Shown here: positions 33,964 through 43,400 of the stretch, piece after piece | Position numbering within the stretch: the stretch's first letter is position 1 | Layout: each line of letters starts with the position of its first letter | Assembly (NCBI RefSeq): GCF_900107995.1 | Contig: NZ_FNUM01000004.1 | Location: 238,514-302,513, forward strand | DNA length: 64,000 nucleotides | From: Alcanivorax sp. DSM 26293 | Lineage (GTDB): Bacteria; Pseudomonadota; Gammaproteobacteria; Pseudomonadales; Alcanivoracaceae | Direction: 5' to 3' | The notes under the pieces: generated by a model | The model's input: only the letters and a program-made list of their open reading frames with translations | What the model was told of the DNA's origin: nothing | Databases searched by the model: none | Translations under genes and position numbers: made by a program

Positions 33964-35163
33964 ATGCAACCACAATCCATCGCCATTATCGGCGCCGGTA
34001 CCGCCGGCCTGGCTACTGCTGCCCTGCTTGCTGAACAAGGCCACCACATCACCCTGATCGAACGGGCCGAGGCGCTGGCACCAGTAGGAGCCGGTCTTTT
34101 GCTGCAGCCCACCGGCCTGTCAGTGCTCAAGGACATGGGACTGTACCAGGCCATGCTGGGATATGGCGCCCGCGTTGATGCCCTGATCGGTCACACCCGC
34201 GATGGTCGCCGCATCATGAACACTGCCTACCGAAGCCTGGACGACCACAGCCACGGTCTAGGCATTCATCGCGCCAGCCTCTGCCATGTGCTGGACTGTC
34301 ACCTGCAGACACTGCCCCATGAGCGTTTGATGGGCTGCACCGTCAGCGCCGTGGAGGTGGCGGAAGCGCACACCACGGTAATCGCCGACAACGCAGGGGA
34401 GCCCTGTCGGCTATCTTTTGATGCGGTGCTGATCGCCAATGGCAGCCACAGCCGCCTGCGGCCAACGGATTGGACCCGCTATGACAGGCTTTACCCTTGG
34501 GGCGCCATGTGGGCTATTCAGCCCATGGTGGAATCATTTGCGGCGCCGCTTCTGCAACAGCGCTATCACCGGGCGAGCCAGATGGTCGGCATCCTGCCCA
34601 CCGGTTGCTGCCCGGATCAGCCGAACCAACCCCTGGCCAGTTTCTTCTGGAGCCTGCCGGTGGCGCAGATGCGTCACTGGCAACACCGGGATTTTGATTT
34701 TTCCGGTTGGCGTGACCAGGCGCTCCAGCTGTGGCCACAGCTGGAGACTCTACTGGCCCCACTGACCCATCAAGACCAGCTACTGCCCGCCACTTACCGG
34801 GATGTGATCATGCATCGTTGGGGGGAAAACCGGCTGGGCATCATTGGCGATGCCGCCCATGCCATGAGCCCGCAACTGGGTCAGGGGGCAAACATGGCCC
34901 TGCTCGATGCCCGTGCCATTGGCCAGGCGGTCGCGGAATCAGACGCCTGGCCCCAGGTCTGGCGTCACTATCACCGTCAACGGGAACCACAGATTCGCTT
35001 CTATCAGCGTATGAGCCGCTGGCTGACCCCCGCCTTCCAGTCGCACAGTCGCACGGTATCCCGCGGACGGGATCTGTTCTTTCCAGCCATGGAAAGGGTG
35101 CCATGGCTACGCATACAGATGGTGAAGACGGTTGCTGGACTGAAACAGTCCCTGCTCGACTGA
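33964..35163 (+). CDS. FAD-dependent monooxygenase (UbiH/PHBH type)
   Basis: A 399-residue flavoprotein hydroxylase. The N-terminal ADP-binding motif is IAIIGAGTAGLATAALLAEQ. A partial DG-type region follows FDAVLIANGSHSRLR, and the second FAD motif is LGIIGDAAHAMSPQLGQGAN. Such enzymes hydroxylate aromatic or alicyclic substrates with NAD(P)H and oxygen. The substrate is unknown; no degradation genes flank it. The start at 33964 matches the family. A GGGAGGG sits 12 bases upstream, slightly far, so the ATG at 33937 is an alternative. Confidence 0.85.
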   Translation: MQPQSIAIIGAGTAGLATAALLAEQGHHITLIERAEALAPVGAGLLLQPTGLSVLKDMGLYQAMLGYGARVDALIGHTRDGRRIMNTAYRSLDDHSHGLGIHRASLCHVLDCHLQTLPHERLMGCTVSAVEVAEAHTTVIADNAGEPCRLSFDAVLIANGSHSRLRPTDWTRYDRLYPWGAMWAIQPMVESFAAPLLQQRYHRASQMVGILPTGCCPDQPNQPLASFFWSLPVAQMRHWQHRDFDFSGWRDQALQLWPQLETLLAPLTHQDQLLPATYRDVIMHRWGENRLGIIGDAAHAMSPQLGQGANMALLDARAIGQAVAESDAWPQVWRHYHRQREPQIRFYQRMSRWLTPAFQSHSRTVSRGRDLFFPAMERVPWLRIQMVKTVAGLKQSLLD

Positions 35164-35318
35164 CCGGCATGTCGTAACCGGCCATCCGCCATTTTCCACC
35201 TTTGAGTGCCGAGAATGTAAAAGAGCGCGCCAATCGCTACATAAAACCAATGAAAAAGTACTAGAAATAAACCTTCGCACTTAGACAAAATAATTACATA
35301 GTGATCGAAGGGGGCAAC

Positions 35319-35657
35319 ATGAACACTGCAAGCCGAGCGGGGATTACCGTACTACTGGCACTTTCAGCCTCAGCCGCCATGGCCAGCAATACGATTTCAT
35401 TCCAGGGAGCGGTTGTTTATGCGTCTTGTCAGCCAGGGACGCAGAACCAGGTGGGGTATACGGACGTCATTGTAGACAGCTGCGGCAATCAGGCATTGTC
35501 CGCTGACCAGCACATAGGCAGGACCTATCTCGAGCCGGTGTCCGGAAACCGTCACGCCCAACCGGAGGTTATCAGCCGGTCAGAGTCTCTCCACGAACGT
35601 ATTGCCGCTTCGGAGACGGGGCCCGTCAGCATGCGCTATGTCATTGAGTACCATTAA
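35319..35657 (+). CDS. Short secreted pilin-like protein
   Basis: A 112-residue protein with a signal peptide (MNTASRAGITVLLALSASAA, cleaved near AMA-S). The mature N-terminus NTISFQGAVVYASCQP resembles the start of chaperone-usher pilins, and the C-terminus SMRYVIEYH matches the terminal strand of the facing adhesin, which also ends IEYH. Two Cys (ASCQP and DSCGNQ) fit the pilin disulfide. The middle of a normal 150-residue pilin is missing, so this is probably a degenerate or minor subunit. It is convergent with the fimbrial operon; its stop lies inside a 28-bp perfect palindrome. Confidence 0.6.
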   Translation: MNTASRAGITVLLALSASAAMASNTISFQGAVVYASCQPGTQNQVGYTDVIVDSCGNQALSADQHIGRTYLEPVSGNRHAQPEVISRSESLHERIAASETGPVSMRYVIEYH

Positions 35658-35669
35658 TGGTACTCAATG
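35642..35669. repeat. 28-bp perfect palindrome at convergent stop codons
   Basis: CATTGAGTACCATT and its exact complement AATGGTACTCAATG meet at the centre, with no loop. Each strand codes for Ile-Glu-Tyr-His followed by TAA, ending two different fimbrial genes with the same residues. Confidence 0.9.
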
Positions 35670-36685
35670 GTGAACGTGGCCCTGCCATTACCGGTGCCTG
35701 CGCCGACCGTGCCTGACTGCGTCTGGATATAGTAGGCACGCATGGGCAGAACAAACTCCGCGGAGTCGTTGATGGGCGTGCGCCCAAGGGCAACCCCTTC
35801 ACCCAGAGTCACGACCTGTTCGGTGCCACCCAGGGTCTGGTTGAGCTGAATGCCAATACCGCTGGCGGATGCCGGGCCAGCATCAATGGCCAGCACGCCC
35901 GGCAGGTTCGAGACGTCCCGGGTTCCATCAAACCTTACCTTGATGAGCCCCTGATCCACGCCGGCCACATTGCCGCCCTGGCATCGCATGCGAATCTCGA
36001 AATCTCTTGGATTCACCCTGGACCCGACCCCGCTGAAATCACGGTTGGACACCGAGCCAAAGTTGACGGCGATATTCTTGGATCCCGCATCAACCTGACA
36101 GGATGACGTCACAATGGTGACCCCCTGCCCGGTTAACGTGGAAGTCAGAACCGGCCTGTTGATGCCGGAGCCATCCAGATAATAGGTGGTAAACAATCCG
36201 GGTGGCCCAATGGGGCCGGCACCGGTGACCGCCGCCGTCTTCACCAGATCCACTTTGAAATACCCGCCAATCAGGTTCAACTGCCGATTGCCGCTGAAAT
36301 TGATCTGATGGGGATAGTAGGTGGAGATATTGCCCGCTTCCCGATAAACCCGAATTCCTACGCCCGGCACATCCGTCTGATAGACATTGGAAAACCCGGG
36401 GACTGCAGCGGGATTACGGACAAACTCGCCCCTGGAAAAGCCACCATAATTACAGTAGCCGGCATTATTTTTGCCAGTGATTGGCCGTTGCAGGGTCTGG
36501 ATCACCGCGCCGACGGGCAAATCCGGCTGAATCAACACACGCCCCCAATCCATCTGTACGTCCTGAGGGGTGAATCCGGACGACACATAACAGGCGGCAT
36601 GGCCCGCCATACTCAACAAGGACAGCAGGGCGACCGCTATCAGGTACCCTGCCAGCCTGGCAAACCGATCAGTGACAAATCGCAT
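35654..36685 (-). CDS. Fimbrial tip adhesin/minor subunit
   Basis: A 343-residue protein, last gene of the fimbrial operon. A signal peptide (hydrophobic LIAVALLSLLSMAGHA) is followed by a long receptor-type N-terminal domain (to about residue 190). A C-terminal pilin domain begins near TIVTSSCQVDAGSKNIAVNF with the paired Cys in MRCQGG and the final strand GRATFTIEYH. This two-domain layout is that of FimH-like tip adhesins. The ATG at 36685 overlaps the end of the usher gene, so translation is coupled. The ligand is unknown. Confidence 0.85.
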   Translation of the reverse strand: MRFVTDRFARLAGYLIAVALLSLLSMAGHAACYVSSGFTPQDVQMDWGRVLIQPDLPVGAVIQTLQRPITGKNNAGYCNYGGFSRGEFVRNPAAVPGFSNVYQTDVPGVGIRVYREAGNISTYYPHQINFSGNRQLNLIGGYFKVDLVKTAAVTGAGPIGPPGLFTTYYLDGSGINRPVLTSTLTGQGVTIVTSSCQVDAGSKNIAVNFGSVSNRDFSGVGSRVNPRDFEIRMRCQGGNVAGVDQGLIKVRFDGTRDVSNLPGVLAIDAGPASASGIGIQLNQTLGGTEQVVTLGEGVALGRTPINDSAEFVLPMRAYYIQTQSGTVGAGTGNGRATFTIEYH

Positions 36686-39179
36686 TGGTTTTTTCAAAAC
36701 CGAACTCCTGTTCCGGGGACACATCACCCAGCTGGTAAGTCAGCCGGCATTGCTCCCCACCCCACTTCACCGTCAACATCCCTTGTCGCTGCTCGCTGCG
36801 TACAAAAATGACGCTGCTCTGGCCGACCACACCGACTTCATTGCCAGACGTGTCAAAGACCCGGGCAGCGAACGGCAAACTGATGCCATCACGTCGGTGC
36901 GCTTTTATCAGAATCGGTAGCCCTTTTTCTGTTTCAAAGGTCACCCGGGTAATGGAACCGGCATAGGGCGCCAGCTCACGACTGGTCCCTTTCAACTCCA
37001 CATTTCTGTCAATGCCATTGGGATCCAGGGTAATTCGATTCATCCGGTACGGGGTCACGTACGGCAAGACCGCATAGCCAAAGTCATCCACTTCCACACC
37101 CGAGGCACTCACCACGCCAGCCCCTTTTGCATCTTTGGCTTCAATCAGCACCATGGTGTCGCCATGTTGCGGGGTCATGGTGATGCCATCCTTGTGCGCC
37201 ACAAAGGCACCCCGCGCACCGGCAGAGGCTTGCTGGTAATCATCGCTATAGCTGTAGGAACCATTAATGGATGCAAATCGGCTACGGTATTCCCCGTTCA
37301 CACCAACGGTGGATCCATTTTGTTCGTTGTCCGTTACCCGCATGCCATAGTTGTACTGGTTACGGTCACCGCCATAGCCGTTGATGCCGGCACGGCTGGA
37401 CACGTAGCCGTCATCATCCAGAGATACACCGCCATCAATGTACTTCCCGGTGTAGCCTCCGCCTATCGGCATGGTGAAAGAGAGATCAAACTGGTTATCC
37501 GATTCACCGTCCTGGGTGGTCGTCCGAATCGCAGAAATCCCATAGCTGATTGAGCGGAAGCGGTTGTTATACCCCATCTGATATTGCTTGGTTTCCCCGT
37601 CAGTATCCCAGAAGTCACGCACGGACCCGGTAAAGTACAAGGATCCATAACGACGCCCGAGCGCCTGGTTCAATGTCAGTTGAAACTGACTCTTTTGGCT
37701 TCTCAGCGCATCCAGACTCAACTGTTGCTCGTCAAACTCTCTGGCAAACATGGCATCCGAAAGACCATAGAAGCCCTTGGTGGAGTAGCGGTAGGCGGCC
37801 AGCGTAAAGTTGGTATTGGTCTGGTTCAGCATTTTGGAATAATTGATGCGAACACTGTTACCCAACTTGTCCTCATTATTCCTGAATTCCGTCTGCGACC
37901 GGGTCACATCAAACGAGAAAGCTCCCAGCTTTGTCGACAAACCGGCGCCCACCAGAACAGATCGGTATCCCTGGCTGACGGTACTACCCAGATAGCCGGT
38001 AATATCGTGATACAGACCGCGCTGGTAGGTCGCTTGCATGAACAGAGGCTCATCCTCAAGTTCGTCATTGCGCAGCTGCGCCACCGTAACGCTATGTCGA
38101 CTGATACCTTCTCGAAGCAGTTGTGCAATGGAGGAATAGGGAACACTGAAACTCCGCTGCTGACCGTCCGCTTCCGTGACAAGCACCTCCAGATCGCCAC
38201 CAAACCCTGTTGGGTAAAGGTCATCAATGACAAAGTTACCGGGCGATACCGTGGTGCTGTAAAGAAGATTGCCGTTCTGACGAACTTCAACCCGGGCATT
38301 GGTTGCCGCCACGCCGCGAATGACTGGCGCGTATCCCCGCATGGAGTCGGGCAGCATACGGTCTTCGCTGGCCAGATTAATGCCTCGATAGGCCACGGAA
38401 TCGAACAGCTCTCCACTGGTAAAGCTGTCACCAATGGTCAGATTGCTACGAATCTCCGAGAAAGCACGGCGCGCAAACGTTGAGGTTTTTTGCCAGTCGT
38501 ATCCGTCACCGGAACGCCTGGATACGCTTGAGTTATGTCTCAGCTGCCAGCCGGCCACATTGACACCGGAGTTGAGACCAAGATAGAGGTTGTCACTGCT
38601 TGAAATGCCGGAACCGGACTCGTCGGCACGGATGGTAGTGGCATTCAGGTCATAGCCAATAAAGCCGGCATCAATGCCGCGATCCCACAGCTCCGGATTG
38701 ACATAGCCCCTGGCTTCGCGGCGCATGTTCTCCTGAGGAATGGTGAGATCCATACGCAGAGAGGAAATCTCAAGGCGGGATTGTGCTTGTCCTATCCACT
38801 CCGAGAGCGGCTTGCACGTTTCGATATCCGTCTCTGCCGCGTCCATGGATTCAACATCGATGCCGTAGAACGCAAGCTGCTCAACGGTGAAGCAGGTTTC
38901 TGCACTTTTTCTCCCGGGTACTGACGAGAAAACGATGTCCTGCTTGCCAAACCACTGTCCATTCACATACATGTCCAGACGGTATTGACCGGGCGATACG
39001 GGATTGCCATGGCTATAAAGAGAGGTATCCATGTCCCTGGCTGAGCCCATCAGGAACGATGAGTTAAAAGACGCCGTTTTTTCCTGTGCATAGGCATTCC
39101 CACAGCAAAATCCGCCCGTCAGTATGGCTATACCGATAGCGAAACTTTTCTTGAATGATAGCGCCGACAGCATTGGCAT
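36669..39179 (-). CDS. Fimbrial outer-membrane usher
   Basis: An 836-residue PapC/FimD-family usher that exports and assembles pilus subunits. After the signal come the N-terminal chaperone-binding domain (FNSSFLMGSARDMDTSLYSH and PGQYRLDMYVNG) and a 24-strand barrel region with PDSMRGYAPVIRGVAATNAR. The plug/middle part includes VSPGNFVIDDLYPTGFGGDL, and the C-terminal domains end in the GEQCRLTYQLGD stretch. Length is normal, and no frameshift was seen. It lies between the chaperone (30 bp upstream) and the adhesin. Confidence 0.95.
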   Translation of the reverse strand: MPMLSALSFKKSFAIGIAILTGGFCCGNAYAQEKTASFNSSFLMGSARDMDTSLYSHGNPVSPGQYRLDMYVNGQWFGKQDIVFSSVPGRKSAETCFTVEQLAFYGIDVESMDAAETDIETCKPLSEWIGQAQSRLEISSLRMDLTIPQENMRREARGYVNPELWDRGIDAGFIGYDLNATTIRADESGSGISSSDNLYLGLNSGVNVAGWQLRHNSSVSRRSGDGYDWQKTSTFARRAFSEIRSNLTIGDSFTSGELFDSVAYRGINLASEDRMLPDSMRGYAPVIRGVAATNARVEVRQNGNLLYSTTVSPGNFVIDDLYPTGFGGDLEVLVTEADGQQRSFSVPYSSIAQLLREGISRHSVTVAQLRNDELEDEPLFMQATYQRGLYHDITGYLGSTVSQGYRSVLVGAGLSTKLGAFSFDVTRSQTEFRNNEDKLGNSVRINYSKMLNQTNTNFTLAAYRYSTKGFYGLSDAMFAREFDEQQLSLDALRSQKSQFQLTLNQALGRRYGSLYFTGSVRDFWDTDGETKQYQMGYNNRFRSISYGISAIRTTTQDGESDNQFDLSFTMPIGGGYTGKYIDGGVSLDDDGYVSSRAGINGYGGDRNQYNYGMRVTDNEQNGSTVGVNGEYRSRFASINGSYSYSDDYQQASAGARGAFVAHKDGITMTPQHGDTMVLIEAKDAKGAGVVSASGVEVDDFGYAVLPYVTPYRMNRITLDPNGIDRNVELKGTSRELAPYAGSITRVTFETEKGLPILIKAHRRDGISLPFAARVFDTSGNEVGVVGQSSVIFVRSEQRQGMLTVKWGGEQCRLTYQLGDVSPEQEFGFEKTNAICH

Positions 39180-39209
39180 CCTTACCAGACCTCTAGGCCG
39201 TTAATTCTT

Positions 39210-39941
39210 TTATTGGCGGGTAATATCGATACTGGCTTCCACCGCGCCGCCAAAATCATTTATCGATGTAAAGACCGCCTTTGTCCCTTCCTTTACATCG
39301 TTTTTGAAACCAATTTCGAAATTGTGGGATGAGAAAGGCGAGAACATCATCCCTTGTTCAACTTGATTTTTTTCGCCGTTTTCATGGGCGAGCTCCAACT
39401 TGACAACACTGATGTGGTACGGCGTTGGATTGGAACAGCGCATCACTCTTTGCTCTGATTCGAAATCACATTCGAGAGAGTGACTGGACAAGTTAGCTCG
39501 ACCCGACAAACCATCAGGACGATAGAAAATTTTCAGTCTGGAACGAAATGCCAATTGCATCAGGTTCTTGTCTTCCGCACTTTCCGGTGCCGGAGGAACC
39601 TCAAGCACATTCAACCAGAACAGGGATTCCCGGTCAGAGGGCAAATCCCTGCCGGTAAATGTCAATCGCAATGCCTGTCCAGATCCCGCTTCAACACGGG
39701 AAATAGGCGGCGTAATGATGAACGGTGCCGACGTGGTATCCGGTGTTGCATCCTTATCGCCTTCGTCTACCCATGACTGGACCAGCGACGGTGAATCACC
39801 TGTGTTGTGAAGCTGCACAGTCACCTCGCGGGCTTTTTGTGGGTAAACCACACGGGTGCCATCAATAATCACACTGGCACTGGCCCACTCTGCCAGCAGC
39901 AAAAGGCTGCTCAGCAGGAACAGTTTCATTTTTAATAACAT
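39210..39941 (-). CDS. Periplasmic fimbrial chaperone
   Basis: A 243-residue PapD-type chaperone with a signal peptide (to about residue 22, ASA). Two immunoglobulin-like domains follow. The first has VIIDGTRVVYPQKAREVTVQ with the subunit-capping Arg/Lys, PFIITPPISRVEAGSGQALR and the family block SLFWLNVLEVPP. It folds pilus subunits and delivers them to the usher by donor-strand complementation. It is the second gene of the operon, between the main pilin and the usher. Confidence 0.95.
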   Translation of the reverse strand: MLLKMKLFLLSSLLLLAEWASASVIIDGTRVVYPQKAREVTVQLHNTGDSPSLVQSWVDEGDKDATPDTTSAPFIITPPISRVEAGSGQALRLTFTGRDLPSDRESLFWLNVLEVPPAPESAEDKNLMQLAFRSRLKIFYRPDGLSGRANLSSHSLECDFESEQRVMRCSNPTPYHISVVKLELAHENGEKNQVEQGMMFSPFSSHNFEIGFKNDVKEGTKAVFTSINDFGGAVEASIDITRQ

Positions 39942-40000
39942 TGAATTACCCGGCCAAAATAGTTGGCAGCCCCCGGGGAACGGGAGCTGCCATCACGTCA

Positions 40001-40546
40001 TCATTGGTAGATGATGGTGTACTGGATGGAGCTATTGACCGTACCGGCAGTAGCTGCACCGGTAGCGTAGTACTCGGCGTAGTAGTTCAGGTCAGCGGCA
40101 CCACCTGCGGTCACGTCAACCCACTGGGAGTTGTCCTGCGCACCACCGGCACCGGCGGCTTGAACAGGAATGAACAGGCTGTTTTCGCCCAGCAACTGGA
40201 TCTGAACGTTAGTGGCGGCATCGGCAGCGTTAGCCTGGTTAACCAGACGGCCCGTGTCGAAATCAACGGTGGGGCCCGGCTCGAAGTAGGTCGCGACCTT
40301 GCCATCGCTGCTGCAGTTGGACAGGTTGATGGAGAAAGGCGTACGGCCTGCGGTTTGCGCGGCCGCATTCAGCGTGGTGGCAGACACGGTCGGCAGAGTG
40401 ACAGTGAAGTCTTTGCCGGCAGGGGTGGTGATTTCACAGGTCTGGTCGGTTACCAGGCCGTTGAATGTAATGGTTCCGTCGACCGCCAGGGCCGGAGCAG
40501 ACAATGCCGCGATGGCAGACGCCAGAATAAGCTTGTTCATGCGCAT
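40001..40546 (-). CDS. Major fimbrial subunit (type 1 pilin family)
   Basis: A 181-residue FimA-like pilin. The signal peptide ends at ALA (residue 21), and the mature start VDGTITFNGLVTDQTCEITT is typical. The paired cysteines (QTCEI and LSNCSS) are present, as is the C-terminal beta strand IQYTIIYQ with the penultimate tyrosine. It is the first and likely most expressed gene of the chaperone-usher operon (pilin, chaperone, usher, adhesin). A CRP/Vfr-like site lies upstream at 40594-40609. Confidence 0.93.
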   Translation of the reverse strand: MRMNKLILASAIAALSAPALAVDGTITFNGLVTDQTCEITTPAGKDFTVTLPTVSATTLNAAAQTAGRTPFSINLSNCSSDGKVATYFEPGPTVDFDTGRLVNQANAADAATNVQIQLLGENSLFIPVQAAGAGGAQDNSQWVDVTAGGAADLNYYAEYYATGAATAGTVNSSIQYTIIYQ

Positions 40547-41016
40547 GAAAAGTTCCCTCTTTGGATGGTCATTACCGAATTCGCCATTTGTTCAGTGAAA
40601 CAGGTCACATAACAGACAGCGGGAGGAAACTTAGCACGCGCCAAGATATTTTAAATGTAAAATCGGATACGAAAGATTACTTTTTTACACATTCTAATAA
40701 CGAATAATCACCCTGGTGCCAAGATATTCACGCCTAGTGCGTAGTTTTTTTCATAGCGACTACGCCGTTTTCACTAAAACACCCTGTTTTCATGAATTCC
40801 GTTCATTTTTCAAGGGCTTCTGACGCAGACACGCAACCCTATCCCGCTCATGAAATCATGGCCCGCCAGGAAAGGAAAAAAGAGAGGGATTTCGGCAAAA
40901 TGTAGGGGCAGAAATGGAAAGGCGGGGCAGTGGCCCGGGAGGGGGCCAAACATCCCTATGCCTTTTTACTGACGACAATCACAGGCTGGCCGGTGGTGGT
41001 TTTTTTGCCCACCAAC
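40547..41016. other. 470-bp promoter region of the fimbrial operon
   Basis: The gap is A+T-rich compared with neighbours. It holds a CRP-like site (40594-40609), an inverted repeat GCGTAGT/ACTACGC spaced by 13 bases including a T7 run (40739-40765), and no reading frame worth calling. I saw no pair of longer inverted repeats that would suggest a fim-type phase switch. Confidence 0.5.
40594..40609. promoter_or_regulatory. CRP/Vfr-like site upstream of the pilin gene
   Basis: AGTGA-AACAGG-TCACA matches the TGTGA-N6-TCACA consensus at nine of ten positions. Its centre lies 55 bp before the pilin ATG, compatible with control of fimbriation by a CRP-type regulator. Confidence 0.55.
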
Positions 41017-41211
41017 CTATTTTTTTTGCGGCTGTAAAGTGACCGGTTGCGCCAGGGCATCGGTCGTCTCTGGAGGCTTGGCATCCAGATCCTTTGTCGC
41101 CCCGCAGGCGACGCATTCCATCCATTGCCTGTCGCCGTCGATGACACGCTGGATCTTGTCCATCTGCCCACACTCCGGGCAGGTGGCGCCGGCGATAAAT
41201 TGGCGTTTCAT
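41017..41211 (-). CDS. yheV: YheV-family zinc-ribbon protein
   Basis: A 64-residue protein with a four-cysteine zinc ribbon: TCPECGQMDKIQR and ECVACGATKD (CxxC pairs). The YheV family is often found next to prlC, as here. The function is unknown; RNA or nucleic-acid association is commonly assumed for such ribbons. The start at 41211 gives MKRQFIAGATCPEC. An upstream extension to 41301 reads through the heptad element E5 and is rejected. It follows prlC on the same strand after 158 bp. Confidence 0.88.
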   Translation of the reverse strand: MKRQFIAGATCPECGQMDKIQRVIDGDRQWMECVACGATKDLDAKPPETTDALAQPVTLQPQKK

Positions 41212-41223
41212 AGAAAACCCTTT

Positions 41224-41309
41224 GAGTCTCGAGTTGCGAGTAACGAGTTTCGAAAACCCGGCGACGCGGGGTTTTTCATTTCGAAACTCGCTCCTCGTCA
41301 CTCGCTACT
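41224..41309. repeat. Heptad inverted element E5 (CGAGNNN family) with terminator-like tip
   Basis: GAG recurs at 41224, 41231, 41238 and 41245, then GAA at 41252, exactly every 7 bp. The right arm (41280-41309) is complementary. The tip holds a small GC hairpin flanked by A and T runs (ACCCGG...CGGGGTTTTT), so the whole may terminate transcription. It lies between prlC and yheV. Confidence 0.88.
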
Positions 41310-41366
41310 TAACAGCACCGGCACAAAAGACTCTATTGAGAAATTCTGTGCCCTCTGTGGTAAAAA

Positions 41367-43400
41367 TCAGCCGTTGATACCGCAATGGCGCAGCAGCGGC
41401 TCCACGCTGGGCTCGCGGCCGCGGAAGGCCTTGAACAGCTCCATGGGTTCGCGGCTGCCCCCCTTGGCGAGAATTTCGCTGCGGAAGGCCCGGCCTGTGT
41501 CTTCGTTGAACTCGCCCTCTTCCTCGAAGCGGGAATAGGCATCCGCAGAAAGCACTTCGGCCCATTTATAGCTGTAGTACCCCGCCGCATAGCCGCCTGC
41601 AAAAATATGTCCGAAGCTGTTGGGGAAACGGTTGAAGGCGGGCGGTTGTATCACGGCCACCTGCTCACGCACCTCCTTCAGGACCTGATAAATATCCATT
41701 CCTTGCTGATATTCCGCGTGAATGCGCATGTCGAACAGGGAGAACTCAAGCTGCCGCACCATCTGCATGGCACCCTGGAAGTTTTTGGCGGCCAGCATTT
41801 TTTCCAGCTTTTCTTTCGGTAACGGCTCACCGGTTTCGTAATGCCCGGAAATCAGGGCAATGCCTTCCTCGGTCCAGCACCAGTTTTCCAGGAACTGGCT
41901 GGGCAGCTCCACGGCATCCCAGGCCACCCCGTTGATGCCGGAGATCCCGGACACATCCTGCTCGGTAAGCATGTGATGAAGACCGTGACCGAACTCGTGG
42001 AACAGGGTCACCACTTCATCGTGGGTGAGCAGCCCGGGTTTGCCGCCTGCGGGCGGGGCGAAGTTACAGGTCAGGTAGGCCACCGGGGTTTGCAGGCTGC
42101 CGTCGGCACGGCGGCGGCGAATACGGGCATCGTCCATCCAGGCACCACCACGCTTGCCGGTGCGCGCATACATGTCCAGATAGAACGCAGCTCGGACACT
42201 GCCATCGTCATCTACCAGTTCATAGAAGCGCACGTCCTCGTGCCAGGTGTCCACCTCATCACGTTGACGGAACTGGATACCGAACAGTTTCCCGACCACC
42301 GCAAACATGCCATTGATCACGGTGTCCGCCGGGAACCAGGGACGCAGCTCTTCTTCGGAAATGCTGTAACGCGCTTCGCGCAGGCGCTCGCTCCAGAAAC
42401 CGATGTCCCAGGGTTCCAGCTGGTCGGCACCCTGCTCTGCCGCAAAAGCCCTTAGTTCCGCCAGCTCCCGTTCCGCCTGGGGCTTGGCCCGCTTGGCCAG
42501 ATCTTCAAGAAACCGGATCACCTCGTTCACATCCCGAGCCATCTTGGTGGCCAGGGATTCTTCGCCAAAGTTGGCAAAGCCCAGCAATTGAGCCTGCTCG
42601 TGGCGCAGCTTGAGAATCTCATCCATGATGGCCGCGTTATCGAACTGCCCGGCGTGGGGGCCCTGATCGGACGCCTTGGTGGTCCAGGCCACATACATTT
42701 CCTTGCGCAGTTCCGCATTCTTGCAGTGGCTCATCACGGCGATGAACACCGGCGCATCCAGCGTCAGCAACCAGCCTTCCTTGTCTGCCGCCTTGGCCCT
42801 GTCGGCGGCCCCGGCCTTGGCGCTGTCCGGCAAGCCCTCAAGTTCCGCTTCATCCGTCACGAGCTTGGTCCACGCCTGGGTGGCATCCAGCGTGTTATCG
42901 GAAAATTGGCTGGTCAGTTCGGAGAGTCGTTTGGAGTTGGCCATGTACTGCGCTTTCTTGTCGTCCGGCAGGTCCACCCCGGAAAGGCGGAAATCGCGCA
43001 GGGTATTATCAATGTCTTTCTGCTGGGCTTCGCTGAGCGAGCTCCATTCATCACTGTCTCGCAGGGTCTGGTAGGCGGCACACAGCTGCGCGTTCTGGCC
43101 CACCTCGGTGCCATACTCGCTGAGCAGCGGCAGGCAGCTGTTATAGGCATTACGCAGGGCTTCATTCTGGGCCACCGCATTGAGATGCCCGGCGGGACCG
43201 AAGGCCTTGCCCAGGCGGTCGTCTTCCTCATCCAGGGCCTGCACCAGATGGGCATAATCGAAGTTACCGTCCGCCAGTACCTGCTGGATGCGGGCACGGC
43301 CATCGGCCACCAGTTGCTCCACAGCGGGCAGTACATGCTCCGGCTGGATTTTTGAAAACGGCGGCAGTTCCGGGTAGTCAATCAGCGGGTTGTTGCTCAT
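41367..43400 (-). CDS. prlC: Oligopeptidase A (M3 metallopeptidase)
   Basis: A cytosolic zinc peptidase that degrades short peptides and cleaved signal peptides. It has about 677 residues from the ATG at 43400 (MSNNPLIDYPELPPFSKIQP). The catalytic HExxH is in LFHEFGHGLHHMLTEQD, followed by the third ligand region NGVAWDAVELPSQFLENWCW. Length is normal. The small membrane-protein gene upstream ends inside its 5' end (23-bp overlap), so their translation is linked. yheV follows downstream. Confidence 0.96.
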   Translation of the reverse strand: MSNNPLIDYPELPPFSKIQPEHVLPAVEQLVADGRARIQQVLADGNFDYAHLVQALDEEDDRLGKAFGPAGHLNAVAQNEALRNAYNSCLPLLSEYGTEVGQNAQLCAAYQTLRDSDEWSSLSEAQQKDIDNTLRDFRLSGVDLPDDKKAQYMANSKRLSELTSQFSDNTLDATQAWTKLVTDEAELEGLPDSAKAGAADRAKAADKEGWLLTLDAPVFIAVMSHCKNAELRKEMYVAWTTKASDQGPHAGQFDNAAIMDEILKLRHEQAQLLGFANFGEESLATKMARDVNEVIRFLEDLAKRAKPQAERELAELRAFAAEQGADQLEPWDIGFWSERLREARYSISEEELRPWFPADTVINGMFAVVGKLFGIQFRQRDEVDTWHEDVRFYELVDDDGSVRAAFYLDMYARTGKRGGAWMDDARIRRRRADGSLQTPVAYLTCNFAPPAGGKPGLLTHDEVVTLFHEFGHGLHHMLTEQDVSGISGINGVAWDAVELPSQFLENWCWTEEGIALISGHYETGEPLPKEKLEKMLAAKNFQGAMQMVRQLEFSLFDMRIHAEYQQGMDIYQVLKEVREQVAVIQPPAFNRFPNSFGHIFAGGYAAGYYSYKWAEVLSADAYSRFEEEGEFNEDTGRAFRSEILAKGGSREPMELFKAFRGREPSVEPLLRHCGING

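Noticed and set aside
40547..41016. Phase-variable invertible promoter for the fimbrial operon
   Set aside because: Only a 7-bp inverted repeat spaced by 13 bases was found, and no site-specific recombinase gene is near.
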